From Planococcus glaciei (GTDB taxonomy: Bacteria; Bacillota; Bacilli; Bacillales_A; Planococcaceae): a stretch of DNA of 47,492 nt. The stretch is taken from the NCBI RefSeq assembly GCF_900099655.1, contig NZ_FNDC01000020.1, positions 1 through 47,492 on the forward strand, written 5' to 3'. Shown in pieces: positions 35,335 through 44,615 of this stretch (the first letter of the stretch is position 1; each line of letters starts with the position of its first letter). The notes beneath the pieces are model-generated. The model had not been told where the DNA came from, made no database searches, and was given only the letters and a program-made list of their open reading frames with translations. Made by a program: the position numbers and the translations under genes.

Positions 35335-36292
35335 AGGCCTGAAAAAATATTTTCCAATTAAATCCGGGATTCTTGGCCAAGTAAAAAATCATGTAAAAGC
35401 TGTAGATGATGTGTCCTTCACCGTAAATGAAGGAGAAACGCTCGGAATTGTCGGAGAGTCCGGATGCGGAAAATCGACGACCGGCCGGATGCTCATGCGT
35501 TTGCTCGAGCCGACAGAAGGAAAAGTGATTTTCGATGGCCAGGAATTGACGGCGCTTTCAACCAGCGAGATGCGCAAAGTGCGCCGCGATATCCAAATGG
35601 TTTTCCAGGATCCTTATGCATCATTGAATCCGCGGCACACAATTGAAAAAATCCTGATGGAACCGTTGAATGTACATAACCTCGGAGACCCAAAGGAACG
35701 AAAGAAAAAAGTTTATGAGTTTCTTGAGATTGTCGGATTAAGCAGCTATCACGCAAAGCGCTATCCGCATCAGTTCAGCGGGGGGCAGCGGCAGCGCATC
35801 GGCATTGCCCGTGCTTTGATGACCAACCCGAAACTGATTATTGCCGATGAGCCGGTTTCTGCTCTTGACGTATCGATTCAGGCCCAGGTTTTAAACCTGA
35901 TGCAGGATCTGCAAAAAGAACTGAAGCTTACTTATATATTTATTGCCCATGACCTTGGCGTCGTTCGCCACATCAGCGACCGGGTAGGGGTCATGTACCT
36001 GGGCCAGATGGCAGAACTTGCCGACAGCGAAGCGCTGTACGAAAAACCGCTTCATCCTTACACGCAAGCCTTGTTGTCGGCTGTACCGGTTCCGGACCCG
36101 GATTTCCTGCGCGAAGAAGTGGTGATCAAAGGCGATGTGCCAAGCCCGGCGAATCCTCCGAGCGGCTGCCGATTCCATACGCGCTGTCCATTTAAGATGG
36201 ATATATGTGAAACAACCGTACCAATCTTTGCCGAAGTTGAAAAAGGTCATTCTGTAGCCTGCCATCTTTACGAAGAATCCAGGCCGCAATGA
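35309..36292 (+). CDS. Peptide ABC transporter ATP-binding protein (AppF/DppF-type)
   Basis: A 327-residue second ATPase that pairs with the preceding subunit. Walker [11 protein letters not shown]-loop VFQDPY, signature FSGGQRQR, Walker B LIIADEPVS, H-loop IAHD and a C-terminal GCRFHTRCPF are present. The ATG at 35309 follows AAGGAGGTG and lies inside the 3' end of the previous gene (26-base overlap), giving tight coupling of the two ATPases. Confidence 0.92.
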   Translation: MTEPLLRVEGLKKYFPIKSGILGQVKNHVKAVDDVSFTVNEGETLGIVGESGCGKSTTGRMLMRLLEPTEGKVIFDGQELTALSTSEMRKVRRDIQMVFQDPYASLNPRHTIEKILMEPLNVHNLGDPKERKKKVYEFLEIVGLSSYHAKRYPHQFSGGQRQRIGIARALMTNPKLIIADEPVSALDVSIQAQVLNLMQDLQKELKLTYIFIAHDLGVVRHISDRVGVMYLGQMAELADSEALYEKPLHPYTQALLSAVPVPDPDFLREEVVIKGDVPSPANPPSGCRFHTRCPFKMDICETTVPIFAEVEKGHSVACHLYEESRPQ

Positions 36293-36321
36293 TAATAAAT
36301 AACACAAATGGAGGGGTCAAT

Positions 36322-37944
36322 TTGAGAAAGAAAAAGCTCGTATCACTGGCTTTTCTGATGCTTTTATTGCTTGCGACAGCGCTTTACGGCTGTAGTTCCG
36401 ATAATGCGTCGGATAACACAGAAGGGGACAGCGGGGACAGCGGAGATTCCGGCGAACCGAAAGTATTGATCTTTGGCCGCGGCGGAGACTCGGTTTCACT
36501 TGATCCGATTGCCGTAACGGACGGGGAATCTTACAAAGTCACAAAGAACATTTTCGATACATTGGTGAATTTCGGCGAACAGGATACAGAAATCCATCCT
36601 GGACTTGCAACAGAATGGGAAGCAGCTGAAGACGGGCTGACGTACACATTCACATTGGAAGAAGGTGTGAAATTCCACGACGGCACAGATTTTAACGCTG
36701 AAGCGGTTGTAGCGAACTTTGAACGCTGGGCTGCAGGAAATGCAGATCAGTTCCCATACTACGGTTCCATGTTTGGCGGCTTCGGCGATGAAGAAGGCCA
36801 TGTCATTGAATCGGTTACTGCTACTGGCGACTACGCAGTCGAATTTAAGTTGAAACGCCCGCAAGCGCCGTTCCTGAAAAACTTGGCAATGAGTTCTTTC
36901 GGAATTGCTTCTCCAACTGCATTTGAAGCGGCTGGCGACAAATTCGGCGATGCACCGGTTGGTACAGGTCCATTCAAATTTGTAGAATGGAAACGCAACG
37001 ATTCGATCACAATCGAGAAAAATGCGGATTACTGGGTGGAAGGCGAACCGAAATTGGATCAAGTCGTATTCCGCTCGATTCCTGATAACTCTGCACGCTT
37101 GAATGCTTTATTGTCTGGCGAAATTGATTTGGCAGACGGCATCACTCCTTCTGACGGTGCAACTGTCGAAGGCGATGATAAGCTTCAATTGTTCGAACGT
37201 CCATCGATGAACGTTGGCTACCTTGGCTTGACGACAACACGTGAACCGTTTGACGATCCGAAAGTCCGTCAGGCGATGAACCATGCAATCGATAAGCAAG
37301 CGATTGTCGATGCATTCTTCGAAGGCCGCGGCGAAATCGCGAAAAACCCAATGCCGCCGGTAATCAGCGGCTATAACGACAGCATTGAAGATTATGACTA
37401 CAACCCTGAAAAAGCGAAAGAATTGCTGGCTGAAGCTGGACTTCCGGACGGCTTTGAAATGGAACTTTATGCAATGCCGGTTCCACGTCCATATATGCCG
37501 GATGGCCAAAAAGTGGCTGAAGCCATCCAGAAAAACTTGGCTGATGTTGGCGTAACGGCAAAAATCGTTTCTTTTGAATGGGCAACGTATCTTGAAAAAG
37601 CTGCAAACGGGGAAGCGGATGCTTTCTTGCTTGGTTGGACAGGAGATAACGGCGATGCCGACAACTTCCTATATGTATTGCTTGACCAGGACAACATTGG
37701 TTCAAACAACTACACATACTACAAAAACCAGGAATTGCATGATATCTTGATCGAGGCTCAAACAGAAGTTGACGAAGACAAGCGCAATGACTTATACGGA
37801 AAAGCACAAGAGATTATTCACGAAGACGCCCCTTGGGTACCGCTGGCTCACTCAACTCCGCTTCTAGCAGGCGGCAAGAATGTAGTGAACTTCAAAGCGC
37901 ATCCAACCGGTTCTGACAAATTGTCTACTGTAGATTTGGAGTAG
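36322..37944 (+). CDS. Peptide ABC transporter substrate-binding lipoprotein (SBP family 5)
   Basis: A 540-residue extracellular binding protein anchored by lipid. A signal peptide (KKK, then a Leu-rich core) ends in a lipobox LYGC with Cys24; Tyr at -2 is unusual but tolerable. A short Ser/Asp/Gly linker follows. The SBP family 5 body has DTLVNF, the GVKFHDG signature (residues about 110-120) and DPKVRQAMNHAIDK. The start is TTG at 36322, behind GGAGGGG. The ligand should be a peptide, but family 5 also binds nickel, sugars or glutathione. A terminator-like hairpin follows, which should raise its level over the permeases. Confidence 0.9.
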   Translation: MRKKKLVSLAFLMLLLLATALYGCSSDNASDNTEGDSGDSGDSGEPKVLIFGRGGDSVSLDPIAVTDGESYKVTKNIFDTLVNFGEQDTEIHPGLATEWEAAEDGLTYTFTLEEGVKFHDGTDFNAEAVVANFERWAAGNADQFPYYGSMFGGFGDEEGHVIESVTATGDYAVEFKLKRPQAPFLKNLAMSSFGIASPTAFEAAGDKFGDAPVGTGPFKFVEWKRNDSITIEKNADYWVEGEPKLDQVVFRSIPDNSARLNALLSGEIDLADGITPSDGATVEGDDKLQLFERPSMNVGYLGLTTTREPFDDPKVRQAMNHAIDKQAIVDAFFEGRGEIAKNPMPPVISGYNDSIEDYDYNPEKAKELLAEAGLPDGFEMELYAMPVPRPYMPDGQKVAEAIQKNLADVGVTAKIVSFEWATYLEKAANGEADAFLLGWTGDNGDADNFLYVLLDQDNIGSNNYTYYKNQELHDILIEAQTEVDEDKRNDLYGKAQEIIHEDAPWVPLAHSTPLLAGGKNVVNFKAHPTGSDKLSTVDLE

Positions 37945-37950
37945 GAATGT

Positions 37951-37988
37951 TGAGAGGAGAGGTCATCTTGATTTCTCCTCTTTTTTCT
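37951..37988 (+). terminator. Internal terminator/attenuator between binding protein and permease genes
   Basis: AGAGGAGA and TCTCCTCT pair around a 12-15 base loop, followed by TTTTTTCTT. It lies within the operon, so read-through would give the permeases while most transcripts stop after the binding-protein gene. Confidence 0.7.
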
Positions 37989-38026
37989 TAATATATACAT
38001 ATGCAAGGGATGGAGAGGTGGAGAAC

Positions 38027-39031
38027 ATGCTTCACTATATCGGACGGCGGATTATGCAATTGATCCCGGTTTTGCTCGGCATGACATTTATCGTATTTTT
38101 GATTATCCGGGCGATACCAGGGGACCCTGCACAAGTTATTTTAGGCCAGCAAGCATCCGAAGAAGCAATAAAGGCGCTGCGGACAACTTTAGGATTGGAT
38201 AATCCTTGGTATATTCAATATTTTGATTACCTGAAAGGCTTATTGACGGGAGATTTGGGAGAATCTCTTCGCACCCGTACACCTGTAGTTGACGAGGTTT
38301 GGCCGTATTTAGCAGCTACGATTGAATTATCGGTATTTGCAATTATTATTGCTGTGATTATCGGCATCAATGCCGGCATCATTTCCGCTTGGTTCCAGAA
38401 TTCCTGGTTTGACTATTTAGCCATGATCATCGCTTTGATCGGGGTATCGATGCCGATTTTCTGGCTGGGCTTGATGAACCAATGGATTTTCTCGATTGAA
38501 CTCGGTGTTTTGCCGACGACCGGCCGGGAAAACGTACGGGATCCGGTAGATGTCATCACGAATTTCTATGTGATTGATACATTGATTACCGGACAATTTG
38601 ATCAGCTGGCGACTGTATTAAAGCATTTGATTTTGCCGGGAACGGCGCTTGCCACGATTCCAATGGCGATCATTGCCAGAATGACACGCTCGAGCATGCT
38701 TGAAGTGATGCGTTCAGATTATGTACGCACTGCCCGTGCAAAAGGGTTGAAAATGTTTTGGGTTGTTTACAAACACGCATTGAAAAATGCCATTATCCCG
38801 GTTTTGACCATCATCGGCCTTCAAATGGGCTTGCTGCTCGGCGGCGCCATTTTGACGGAAACCATTTTTGGCTGGCCTGGAATTGGCCGTTATATTTATG
38901 AAGCGATCGGTTTCCGTGACTATCCGGTCATCCAGTCGGGCATTCTCATCGTTGCGTTTATCTTCGTCATGATCAATCTATTTGTCGATTTGCTTTACGG
39001 CTTGGTTGATCCGCGCATCAAATATGATTAG
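38027..39031 (+). CDS. Peptide ABC transporter permease (AppB/DppB-type)
   Basis: A 334-residue inner membrane subunit with six helices. The N-terminal YIGRRIMQLIPVLLGMTFIVF and RAIPGDPA segments are family hallmarks, and the EAA-type loop RSDYVRTARAKGL docks the ATPases. It ends in VDPRIKYD as usual. The ATG at 38027 is used because GGAGAGG ends about ten bases upstream; the GTG at 38018 is too close. Confidence 0.92.
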   Translation: MLHYIGRRIMQLIPVLLGMTFIVFLIIRAIPGDPAQVILGQQASEEAIKALRTTLGLDNPWYIQYFDYLKGLLTGDLGESLRTRTPVVDEVWPYLAATIELSVFAIIIAVIIGINAGIISAWFQNSWFDYLAMIIALIGVSMPIFWLGLMNQWIFSIELGVLPTTGRENVRDPVDVITNFYVIDTLITGQFDQLATVLKHLILPGTALATIPMAIIARMTRSSMLEVMRSDYVRTARAKGLKMFWVVYKHALKNAIIPVLTIIGLQMGLLLGGAILTETIFGWPGIGRYIYEAIGFRDYPVIQSGILIVAFIFVMINLFVDLLYGLVDPRIKYD

Positions 39032-39048
39032 AAAGGGGGAGGAACACA

Positions 39049-39936
39049 GTGGCTAATGTTGCAGCGAATAAAGATGAAGTGAAAGTGGACAAAGTTGCCG
39101 GTCCCTGGAAAGAAGCCTGGCGCGGATTCCGAAAAAGCAAAGTAGCGGTTGTCGGAATGGGAATCGTCCTGTTCTTTATCCTACTGGCAATTTTCGGGCC
39201 CTTATTTACACCGCAAGGCATCAACGAACAAAATTTATCCCAGCGGCTTTTGCCTCCCTCCGGCGATCATTGGATGGGGACGGATGATTTTGGCCGCGAT
39301 ATTTTATCGAGAATTGTCTACGGAGCCCGTATTTCATTATGGGTCGGATTTTTAGCGGTTATCGGTTCGGTTGTAGTCGGCAGTATTTTGGGGATTTTGG
39401 CAGGTTATTATGGGCGCTGGGTAGATACCATCATTTCCCGGATTTTCGATATCATGCTCGCTTTCCCAAGTATTTTGCTGGCGATTGCAGTTGTATCGGT
39501 TCTTGGGCCATCCCTGCGAAATGCTTTGATTGCCATAGCGATCATCAACGTACCGAACTTTGGGCGGCTGATCCGTTCAAAAGTTTTGAGCATCAAAGAA
39601 GACGAGTACATCATGTCGGCAAAAGCGATCGGCATGAAAGACAACCGAATTTTGTTTTCGCATATCTTGCCGAATTCCATGGCGCCGGTAATAGTCCAAG
39701 GAACCTTGGCAATTGCGACAGCCATCATCGAAGCGGCGGCCCTTGGCTTTTTGGGGCTTGGAGCGCAGGCACCCTCACCGGAATGGGGAAAAATGCTGGC
39801 GGATTCCCGGTCGTATTTAACGAATGCTCCGTGGACGATGATTTTCCCGGGGATTGCGATTATGCTGACGGTGCTCGGCTTTAACTTAATGGGAGACGGA
39901 TTGCGGGATGCACTAGATCCGCGCATGAAATCGTAA
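39049..39936 (+). CDS. Peptide ABC transporter permease (AppC/DppC-type)
   Basis: A 295-residue inner membrane subunit. WRGFRKSKVAVVGMGIVL is the usual first region, HWMGTDDFGRDILSRIVYGARISL is the family signature, and the EAA loop reads DEYIMSAKAIGMKD. It ends in GDGLRDALDPRMKS. The start is GTG behind AAAGGGGGAGG. It completes the operon, 17 bases after the first permease. Confidence 0.92.
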   Translation: MANVAANKDEVKVDKVAGPWKEAWRGFRKSKVAVVGMGIVLFFILLAIFGPLFTPQGINEQNLSQRLLPPSGDHWMGTDDFGRDILSRIVYGARISLWVGFLAVIGSVVVGSILGILAGYYGRWVDTIISRIFDIMLAFPSILLAIAVVSVLGPSLRNALIAIAIINVPNFGRLIRSKVLSIKEDEYIMSAKAIGMKDNRILFSHILPNSMAPVIVQGTLAIATAIIEAAALGFLGLGAQAPSPEWGKMLADSRSYLTNAPWTMIFPGIAIMLTVLGFNLMGDGLRDALDPRMKS

Positions 39937-39938
39937 GA

Positions 39939-39975
39939 CAAAAAAGTGCCAGGCATTTGCCTGGCACTTTTTTTA
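39939..39975. terminator. Bidirectional terminator between the peptide ABC operon and ygaE
   Basis: AAAAAGTGCCAGGCA and TGCCTGGCACTTTTT form a long perfect stem with a short loop. The ygaE stop codon is at its right end. Confidence 0.95.
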
Positions 39976-41058
39976 TAGGACATTTTCGATATCTGAACCT
40001 ACTTCTTCGGCATGGTAATTGTAATAAGAGATGATGAGCAAATCCAGATGCTCAAGCTGTTCTTCATAATCAAGGAGAGCAGATAATACATGCATTAAAT
40101 GATAAATGGATAAATCGTCTCCTGCTTCTTCTTGGGCCAATGAGATTTCTTTTACAAAAATAGCCAATACTTCATTACGTTTCAAGATGGCGTGCTCAGC
40201 GGAAGTTTCACTATGCTCAGGGCGCAGTTTTCCGATATATTTCATGTAAAGTTGATCGTGATAACTGGTTAAACTTTCCAAGTGGTCCTGTAGCATCATA
40301 TGAAATTGCTCTGGCAGTTCCGACAGCTCGTTTTCAAAACGGTGGAGCCTCTTTAACAGATCCAGGCTTTTGCGGGTAGTGGCAATCATTTGCCGGTAAA
40401 GCACGAGTTTCCGTGCTTTGGCAAACTGCTGTTTTTTGGTGTAGCTTCGTTCATCTTTATAGAAGGAGTACCATTGGTCCACTTTTTCAAGTTTTTCAGT
40501 CAAGCGGTCAATGTCATTCTTGACAGAAGTATGGTCGGATACGTGCCGAATTGAAATGCGGATCCAGCGGATTGCTTCTTCCGATACTTCATGAATGGAA
40601 GTGAATAGCCGCGCTTCATACTTCGGCGGCAAAAAGATGATGTTTACAATGAAAGAAGACAGAATTCCAAGCACGATTGTGAGAAACCGCAAACCAGCAA
40701 ACTCTAAAAATGCTTCTTGCTGGGATTCCATAATGACAATAATGGTTACGAGCGTCAACGGCACCGGATTATTCAGCTTCAATTTCAGCATAATAATGAT
40801 GGCTAAAACAGCGGCAAGGCCGACAGTCAGATAGTTAGTCCCTAAAGTCAGTACAAAAATAATCCCGATTACGGCTCCGATAAGGTTTCCGTATATTTGA
40901 TCCAAAACCGTCAAGTAAGAACGGTAAATAGAAGGTTGAATGGCAAAAATCGCTGCTATGCCTGCCATGAAAGGGATGGGCAGCTCCAACAAATCAGCTA
41001 AAAACAAAGCCAGCGAAATAGCGATTCCGGTTTTAAAAATTCGTGCTCCTAATTGCAT
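39973..41058 (-). CDS. ygaE: FUSC/aromatic-acid exporter family membrane protein YgaE
   Basis: A 361-residue protein with about four to six membrane segments in the first 145 residues (KTGIAISLALFLADLL, then MAGIAAIFAIQPSIYRS) and a long helical cytosolic part (about 150-361). This layout is that of the ArAE/FUSC family, small relatives of the p-hydroxybenzoate efflux protein AaeB. B. subtilis ygaE is also next to gsaB. Substrate unknown. GGGAGGAGG precedes the ATG, and it follows gsaB by 42 bases, so the two are probably co-transcribed. Confidence 0.85.
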   Translation of the reverse strand: MQLGARIFKTGIAISLALFLADLLELPIPFMAGIAAIFAIQPSIYRSYLTVLDQIYGNLIGAVIGIIFVLTLGTNYLTVGLAAVLAIIIMLKLKLNNPVPLTLVTIIVIMESQQEAFLEFAGLRFLTIVLGILSSFIVNIIFLPPKYEARLFTSIHEVSEEAIRWIRISIRHVSDHTSVKNDIDRLTEKLEKVDQWYSFYKDERSYTKKQQFAKARKLVLYRQMIATTRKSLDLLKRLHRFENELSELPEQFHMMLQDHLESLTSYHDQLYMKYIGKLRPEHSETSAEHAILKRNEVLAIFVKEISLAQEEAGDDLSIYHLMHVLSALLDYEEQLEHLDLLIISYYNYHAEEVGSDIENVL

Positions 41059-41100
41059 AAACGCATGGCCTCCTCCCTTTCATTCCGCAGATCTTGACGG

Positions 41101-42387
41101 TTACAGCTGTTTAAAGGCTTCACGCACTGCTTGAATTGATTTTTCCACGTCTTCTTCTGTGTGTTCAGTCGTTAAAAACCAAGCTTCGTATTTAGATGGT
41201 GCCAAGTTAATGCCTTGTTCAAGCATCAATTTGAAAAAGCGTGCAAACACTTCTCCGTCGCTGGCTTCTGCTTGCTCATAATTTTCTACTTTTTGGTCTG
41301 TAAAGTAAATCGTTAAAGCGCCTTTTAAGCGATTAATGGTAATGGTTACGCCAAATTCTTCAGCAGCAGCCAGGATTCCTTCTTCCAGCTGGCGGCCAAG
41401 TTCGTCCATTTTCTCGTAGACGCCTTCTTCGCGGAGAACTTCCAGGCAAGCGATTCCTGCTTGAATAGACGCCGGATTGCCTGCCATGGTTCCAGCCTGA
41501 TAGGCAGGGCCAAGCGGTGCAACAGTTTCCATGATTTCTTTCTTGCCGCCGTATGCGCCGATTGGAAGGCCGCCGCCGATGATTTTTCCAAGTGCGGTCA
41601 GGTCTGGAGTCAGCCCCAGCAAATCCTGAGCGCCGCCGTAATGGAAGCGGAAAGCCGTGATTACTTCGTCGTAGACAATCAAAGCGCCTTTTTCTTTTGC
41701 GATGCGGTGTACGTCTTCAAGGAAGCCTTTATTCGGTTCCACAATTCCGAAGTTGCCGACGATTGGTTCGACCAAAATACAAGCAATTTCTTCGCCCCAT
41801 TTGTCCATGGCTTCCGAAAAAGCAGCAGGGTCGTTAAATGGAATCGTAATGACTTCTTCTGCAATGGTTTTCGGCACTCCTGCAGAATCCGGTGTTCCAA
41901 GTGTTGCAGGGCCTGAACCGGCTGCAACGAGCACTAAATCGGAATGGCCGTGGTAGCAGCCGGCAAACTTCATGATTTTAGTGCGTCCTGTATAAGCGCG
42001 GGAAACACGGATCGTCGTCATGACGGCTTCCGTTCCGCTGTTGACAAAACGGACTTTGTCCATTTTCGGCATGGCTTCTTTTAGCATTTTGGCAAAGGTG
42101 ATTTCGTGGCGGGTCGGTGTGCCGTACAAAAGACCCGTTTCTGCTGCATGCGTGATCGCTTTTGTAATATGCGGATGTGCATGCCCGGTAATGATCGGAC
42201 CGTATGCAGCCAAGTAGTCGATGTATTTATTGCCATCGACATCCCAGAAATAAGCGCCTTTGGCACGTTCCATGGCGACTGGCGAACCGCCTCCCACTGC
42301 TTTATACGATCTTGATGGGCTGTTGACGCCGCCGACAATGTGCTGCAGCGCTTCTTCGTGTAGTTTCTCGGATGTTGAATGATTCAT
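41101..42387 (-). CDS. gsaB: Glutamate-1-semialdehyde 2,1-aminomutase (GsaB type)
   Basis: A 428-residue PLP enzyme that converts glutamate-1-semialdehyde to 5-aminolevulinate for haem. The PLP lysine is Lys268 in [17 protein letters not shown]; the cofactor-binding NSGTEAVM and YDEVITAFR segments are present. B. subtilis has hemL in the main haem operon and gsaB here beside perR, and the position says this is gsaB. AGGAGG lies eight bases before the ATG. The promoter at 42419-42448 is divergent from that of bcp. Confidence 0.93.
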   Translation of the reverse strand: MNHSTSEKLHEEALQHIVGGVNSPSRSYKAVGGGSPVAMERAKGAYFWDVDGNKYIDYLAAYGPIITGHAHPHITKAITHAAETGLLYGTPTRHEITFAKMLKEAMPKMDKVRFVNSGTEAVMTTIRVSRAYTGRTKIMKFAGCYHGHSDLVLVAAGSGPATLGTPDSAGVPKTIAEEVITIPFNDPAAFSEAMDKWGEEIACILVEPIVGNFGIVEPNKGFLEDVHRIAKEKGALIVYDEVITAFRFHYGGAQDLLGLTPDLTALGKIIGGGLPIGAYGGKKEIMETVAPLGPAYQAGTMAGNPASIQAGIACLEVLREEGVYEKMDELGRQLEEGILAAAEEFGVTITINRLKGALTIYFTDQKVENYEQAEASDGEVFARFFKLMLEQGINLAPSKYEAWFLTTEHTEEDVEKSIQAVREAFKQL

Positions 42388-42418
42388 GTTTATTGCCTCC
42401 TAGAGTAATCTCTTACCT

Positions 42419-42448
42419 ATTGTAGACAAAATACGTGCTGAACGCCAA
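42419..42448 (-). promoter_or_regulatory. Promoter of gsaB-ygaE
   Basis: On the minus strand TTGGCG (42443-42448) and TACAAT (42419-42424) are 18 bases apart. Confidence 0.6.
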
Positions 42449-42453
42449 AGAAA

Positions 42454-42482
42454 TTGAAACTGCAGAGCAGGTTGGGTACGAT
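42454..42482 (+). promoter_or_regulatory. Promoter of bcp
   Basis: TTGAAA (42454-42459) and TACGAT (42477-42482) are 17 bases apart. It is back to back with the gsaB promoter, six bases between the -35 elements. Confidence 0.65.
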
Positions 42483-42507
42483 AGGAGTAAGAAAAGGAGT
42501 GATGATG

Positions 42508-42984
42508 ATGACTTTATTAGAAGGATTGCAAGCGCCGGATTTTAAGTTGAAAAACGAAGCGGGAGAAACGGTGGCATTAGAAGACTTTGCCGGAAAAAAA
42601 TACGTGGTGCTTTATTTTTATCCGAAAGATATGACGCCGGGCTGCACGACGCAAGCTTGTGATTTCCGGGACGCCCAGGAAGATTTTTCGGAATTGAATG
42701 CGGTTATTCTGGGAGTCAGCGCAGATTCCGAGAAGCAGCATGTCAAGTTCATCGAAAAGCACGGCTTGCCGTTTTCTTTATTAGTGGACGAAGATCATCA
42801 AGTCTCAGAAGCTTACGGGGTTTGGGTCCAGAAGAAAATGTATGGCAAAGAATTCATGGGCATTGAACGTTCTACGTTTTTGATTGACCCAACCGGAACG
42901 ATCGTTAAGGAATGGAGAAAAGTAAAAGTAGAGAACCATATCCAAGAAGTTCTTGAAACATTGAAATCGCTTACCAACCGTTAA
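42508..42984 (+). CDS. bcp: Thioredoxin-dependent peroxiredoxin, Bcp/YgaF type
   Basis: A 158-residue peroxiredoxin that reduces hydrogen peroxide and organic peroxides using thioredoxin. The peroxidatic Cys46 lies in MTPGCTTQACDF with the resolving Cys51 five residues on, the pattern of atypical two-Cys Bcp proteins. Of three consecutive ATG codons (42502, 42505, 42508) the third has the best spacing from AAAGGAG. It corresponds to B. subtilis ygaF beside perR. No PerR box is seen at its own promoter. Confidence 0.92.
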   Translation: MTLLEGLQAPDFKLKNEAGETVALEDFAGKKYVVLYFYPKDMTPGCTTQACDFRDAQEDFSELNAVILGVSADSEKQHVKFIEKHGLPFSLLVDEDHQVSEAYGVWVQKKMYGKEFMGIERSTFLIDPTGTIVKEWRKVKVENHIQEVLETLKSLTNR

Positions 42985-42996
42985 GAGGGGAGACAG

Positions 42997-43941
42997 ATGA
43001 TGGAAGTTTTTTTCACATTCATTCCAAAGGAGCATCAGCAGCAACAGCTGATTGCTGAATTTCCGGATGTAGAGTTTTATTTCGAGCATAAAGGGAAATC
43101 ACGCTTGCCTACGGCAGATATCGTGGTTACATTTGGCGAAGATCTTTCAGATGAAGATATTCAGCAAGCGGAAAAGCTGAAATGGATCATGGTAGCAAGT
43201 GCCGGGGTTGAAAAGATGCCGCATGCTGCGATTTTAGAAAAGGGCATTGTGGTCTCCAATGTACGCGGAATCCACAAGACGCCGATGACAGAATCGGTGC
43301 TCGCCCATCTGCTGGCGTTGAAACGGTCATTGCCTTTTATCTATGAGCAGCAGCGCAAAGAGGAATGGAGCCGAAAATCAGGTTCTACCGAATTGTCCGG
43401 ATCAACTGCGTTAATCATGGGACCAGGGGCCATCGGAGCAGAAATCGGGCGTTTGCTGCAGGCGTTCGGTGTCCATACCATTGGCTGCAACCGTTCAGGA
43501 AAATCTGCAGAGGCTATGGAAGAAATAGTGGCGTTTGGCCAATTGATCGATGTATTGCCGAAAGTCGATGTCGTGATTTCAGTTTTGCCAAGCACCAAAG
43601 AAACAAAGCACATGCTAACAGCCGAACATTTCGGAGCCATGAAAAACGAAGCCATTTTTATGAATTTTGGCCGCGGAGACCTGGTTGAAGAGAAAGTGTT
43701 AATCGAAGCGCTGGGAAAAGAAGAAATTGCTTATGCCGTACTGGATGTGTTTGAGCAAGAGCCGCTGCCGAAAGGCCACCCTTTTTGGTCGATGCCCAAT
43801 GTAGTGGTGTCGCCCCATGTTTCCAGCCATTCCGAAAAATATGTCGAACGGGCGCTGAAAGTGTTTGTGGCAAATCTGAAAAAGTGGATCGCGGAAGATC
43901 CGCATCCGAGCAATCTCGTCAATATGGAACGGGGGTATTAA
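42997..43941 (+). CDS. D-isomer-specific 2-hydroxyacid dehydrogenase
   Basis: A 314-residue NAD(P)-dependent dehydrogenase acting on a D-2-hydroxy acid or its keto form. The Rossmann loop is MGPGAIGAEIG. The catalytic Arg (NFGRGDLV), Glu (DVFEQEPLP) and His (SPHVSSHSE) are all present. The substrate (glyoxylate, hydroxypyruvate or another) cannot be told. AGGGGAG precedes the ATG pair at 42997. It starts 12 bases after bcp and is followed two bases later by the next gene, so bcp, this gene and the adenosyltransferase form a likely operon that I do not recall from B. subtilis. Confidence 0.87.
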   Translation: MMEVFFTFIPKEHQQQQLIAEFPDVEFYFEHKGKSRLPTADIVVTFGEDLSDEDIQQAEKLKWIMVASAGVEKMPHAAILEKGIVVSNVRGIHKTPMTESVLAHLLALKRSLPFIYEQQRKEEWSRKSGSTELSGSTALIMGPGAIGAEIGRLLQAFGVHTIGCNRSGKSAEAMEEIVAFGQLIDVLPKVDVVISVLPSTKETKHMLTAEHFGAMKNEAIFMNFGRGDLVEEKVLIEALGKEEIAYAVLDVFEQEPLPKGHPFWSMPNVVVSPHVSSHSEKYVERALKVFVANLKKWIAEDPHPSNLVNMERGY

Positions 43942-43943
43942 AG

Positions 43944-44495
43944 GTGAAGATCTATACAAAAACCGGCGATAAAGGAACAACTTCACTCGTCTATGGCACA
44001 CGTGTCGCAAAAAATGATCCATTAGTGGAAGCTTACGGCACTTGTGATGAAGCGAATTCCATGATTGGGGTGGCAGCAGGCCATTTGTTTAATGAATTCT
44101 TCAAGGAAAAAGAAGAAGTGGAAGCAGTTTTGCATGAAATCCAAACCACACTTTTCCATGTCGGGGCAGAATTGGCCACGCCAAAAGGCAAAGAAGTGAA
44201 ATGGAAGCTGACAGCAGAAGACATCATCAAGCTGGAGCAATGGATCGACCGCTTTGATGCAGAAGTGCCGGCATTGAAAAACTTTATCCTGCCGGGCGGG
44301 CATCCCGCTGGAGGGGCTCTCCATATGGCGCGTACCATTGTCCGAAGAGCGGAACGCGCCGCCATTTCCATCGGGGAAGAAGTTCCGCCCAATGTATTGG
44401 CATATTTGAACCGGTTGTCGGATTTTCTTTTTGTCGCTGCGCGCCTTGTCAATTTGCGCCTCGGCAGAGTTGAAAAGGATTTGCATCAAAAATAA
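43944..44495 (+). CDS. ATP:cob(I)alamin adenosyltransferase, PduO type
   Basis: A 183-residue enzyme that attaches the 5'-deoxyadenosyl group of ATP to cob(I)alamin. Conserved segments are the N-terminal YTKTGDKGTTSL (ATP site), the central LPGG, VRRAERA, and NRLSDFLFVAAR near the C-terminus. The GTG at 43944 is close to the previous stop, with GGGGG as the ribosome site; the frame upstream to 43785 overlaps the dehydrogenase gene and is a shadow. Its presence implies use of adenosylcobalamin enzymes elsewhere in the genome. Confidence 0.9.
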   Translation: MKIYTKTGDKGTTSLVYGTRVAKNDPLVEAYGTCDEANSMIGVAAGHLFNEFFKEKEEVEAVLHEIQTTLFHVGAELATPKGKEVKWKLTAEDIIKLEQWIDRFDAEVPALKNFILPGGHPAGGALHMARTIVRRAERAAISIGEEVPPNVLAYLNRLSDFLFVAARLVNLRLGRVEKDLHQK

Positions 44496-44535
44496 TTGGA
44501 AAAGCACTTGGCAGAACGGGCAATATAGTGATTTC

Positions 44536-44565
44536 TTGACATCGCTCCTCATTTTTGGGTACACT
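44536..44565 (+). promoter_or_regulatory. Promoter of perR
   Basis: TTGACA (44536-44541) and TACACT (44560-44565) are 18 bases apart. Confidence 0.72.
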
Positions 44566-44567
44566 AT

Positions 44568-44582
44568 TTATAACGATTACAA
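44568..44582 (+). promoter_or_regulatory. PerR box
   Basis: TTATAACGATTACAA matches the PerR operator TTATAATNATTATAA at all but two of its defined positions and keeps the dyad. It overlaps the transcription start of perR, so PerR should repress its own gene. Confidence 0.8.
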
Positions 44583-44615
44583 TGTAAGAATATTGATGAA
44601 GTGAGGTGCACAGCG

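Noticed and set aside
43785..43943. Upstream extension of the cobalamin adenosyltransferase frame
   Set aside because: It overlaps the 3' end of the dehydrogenase gene, and the family N-terminus begins at the GTG at 43944.
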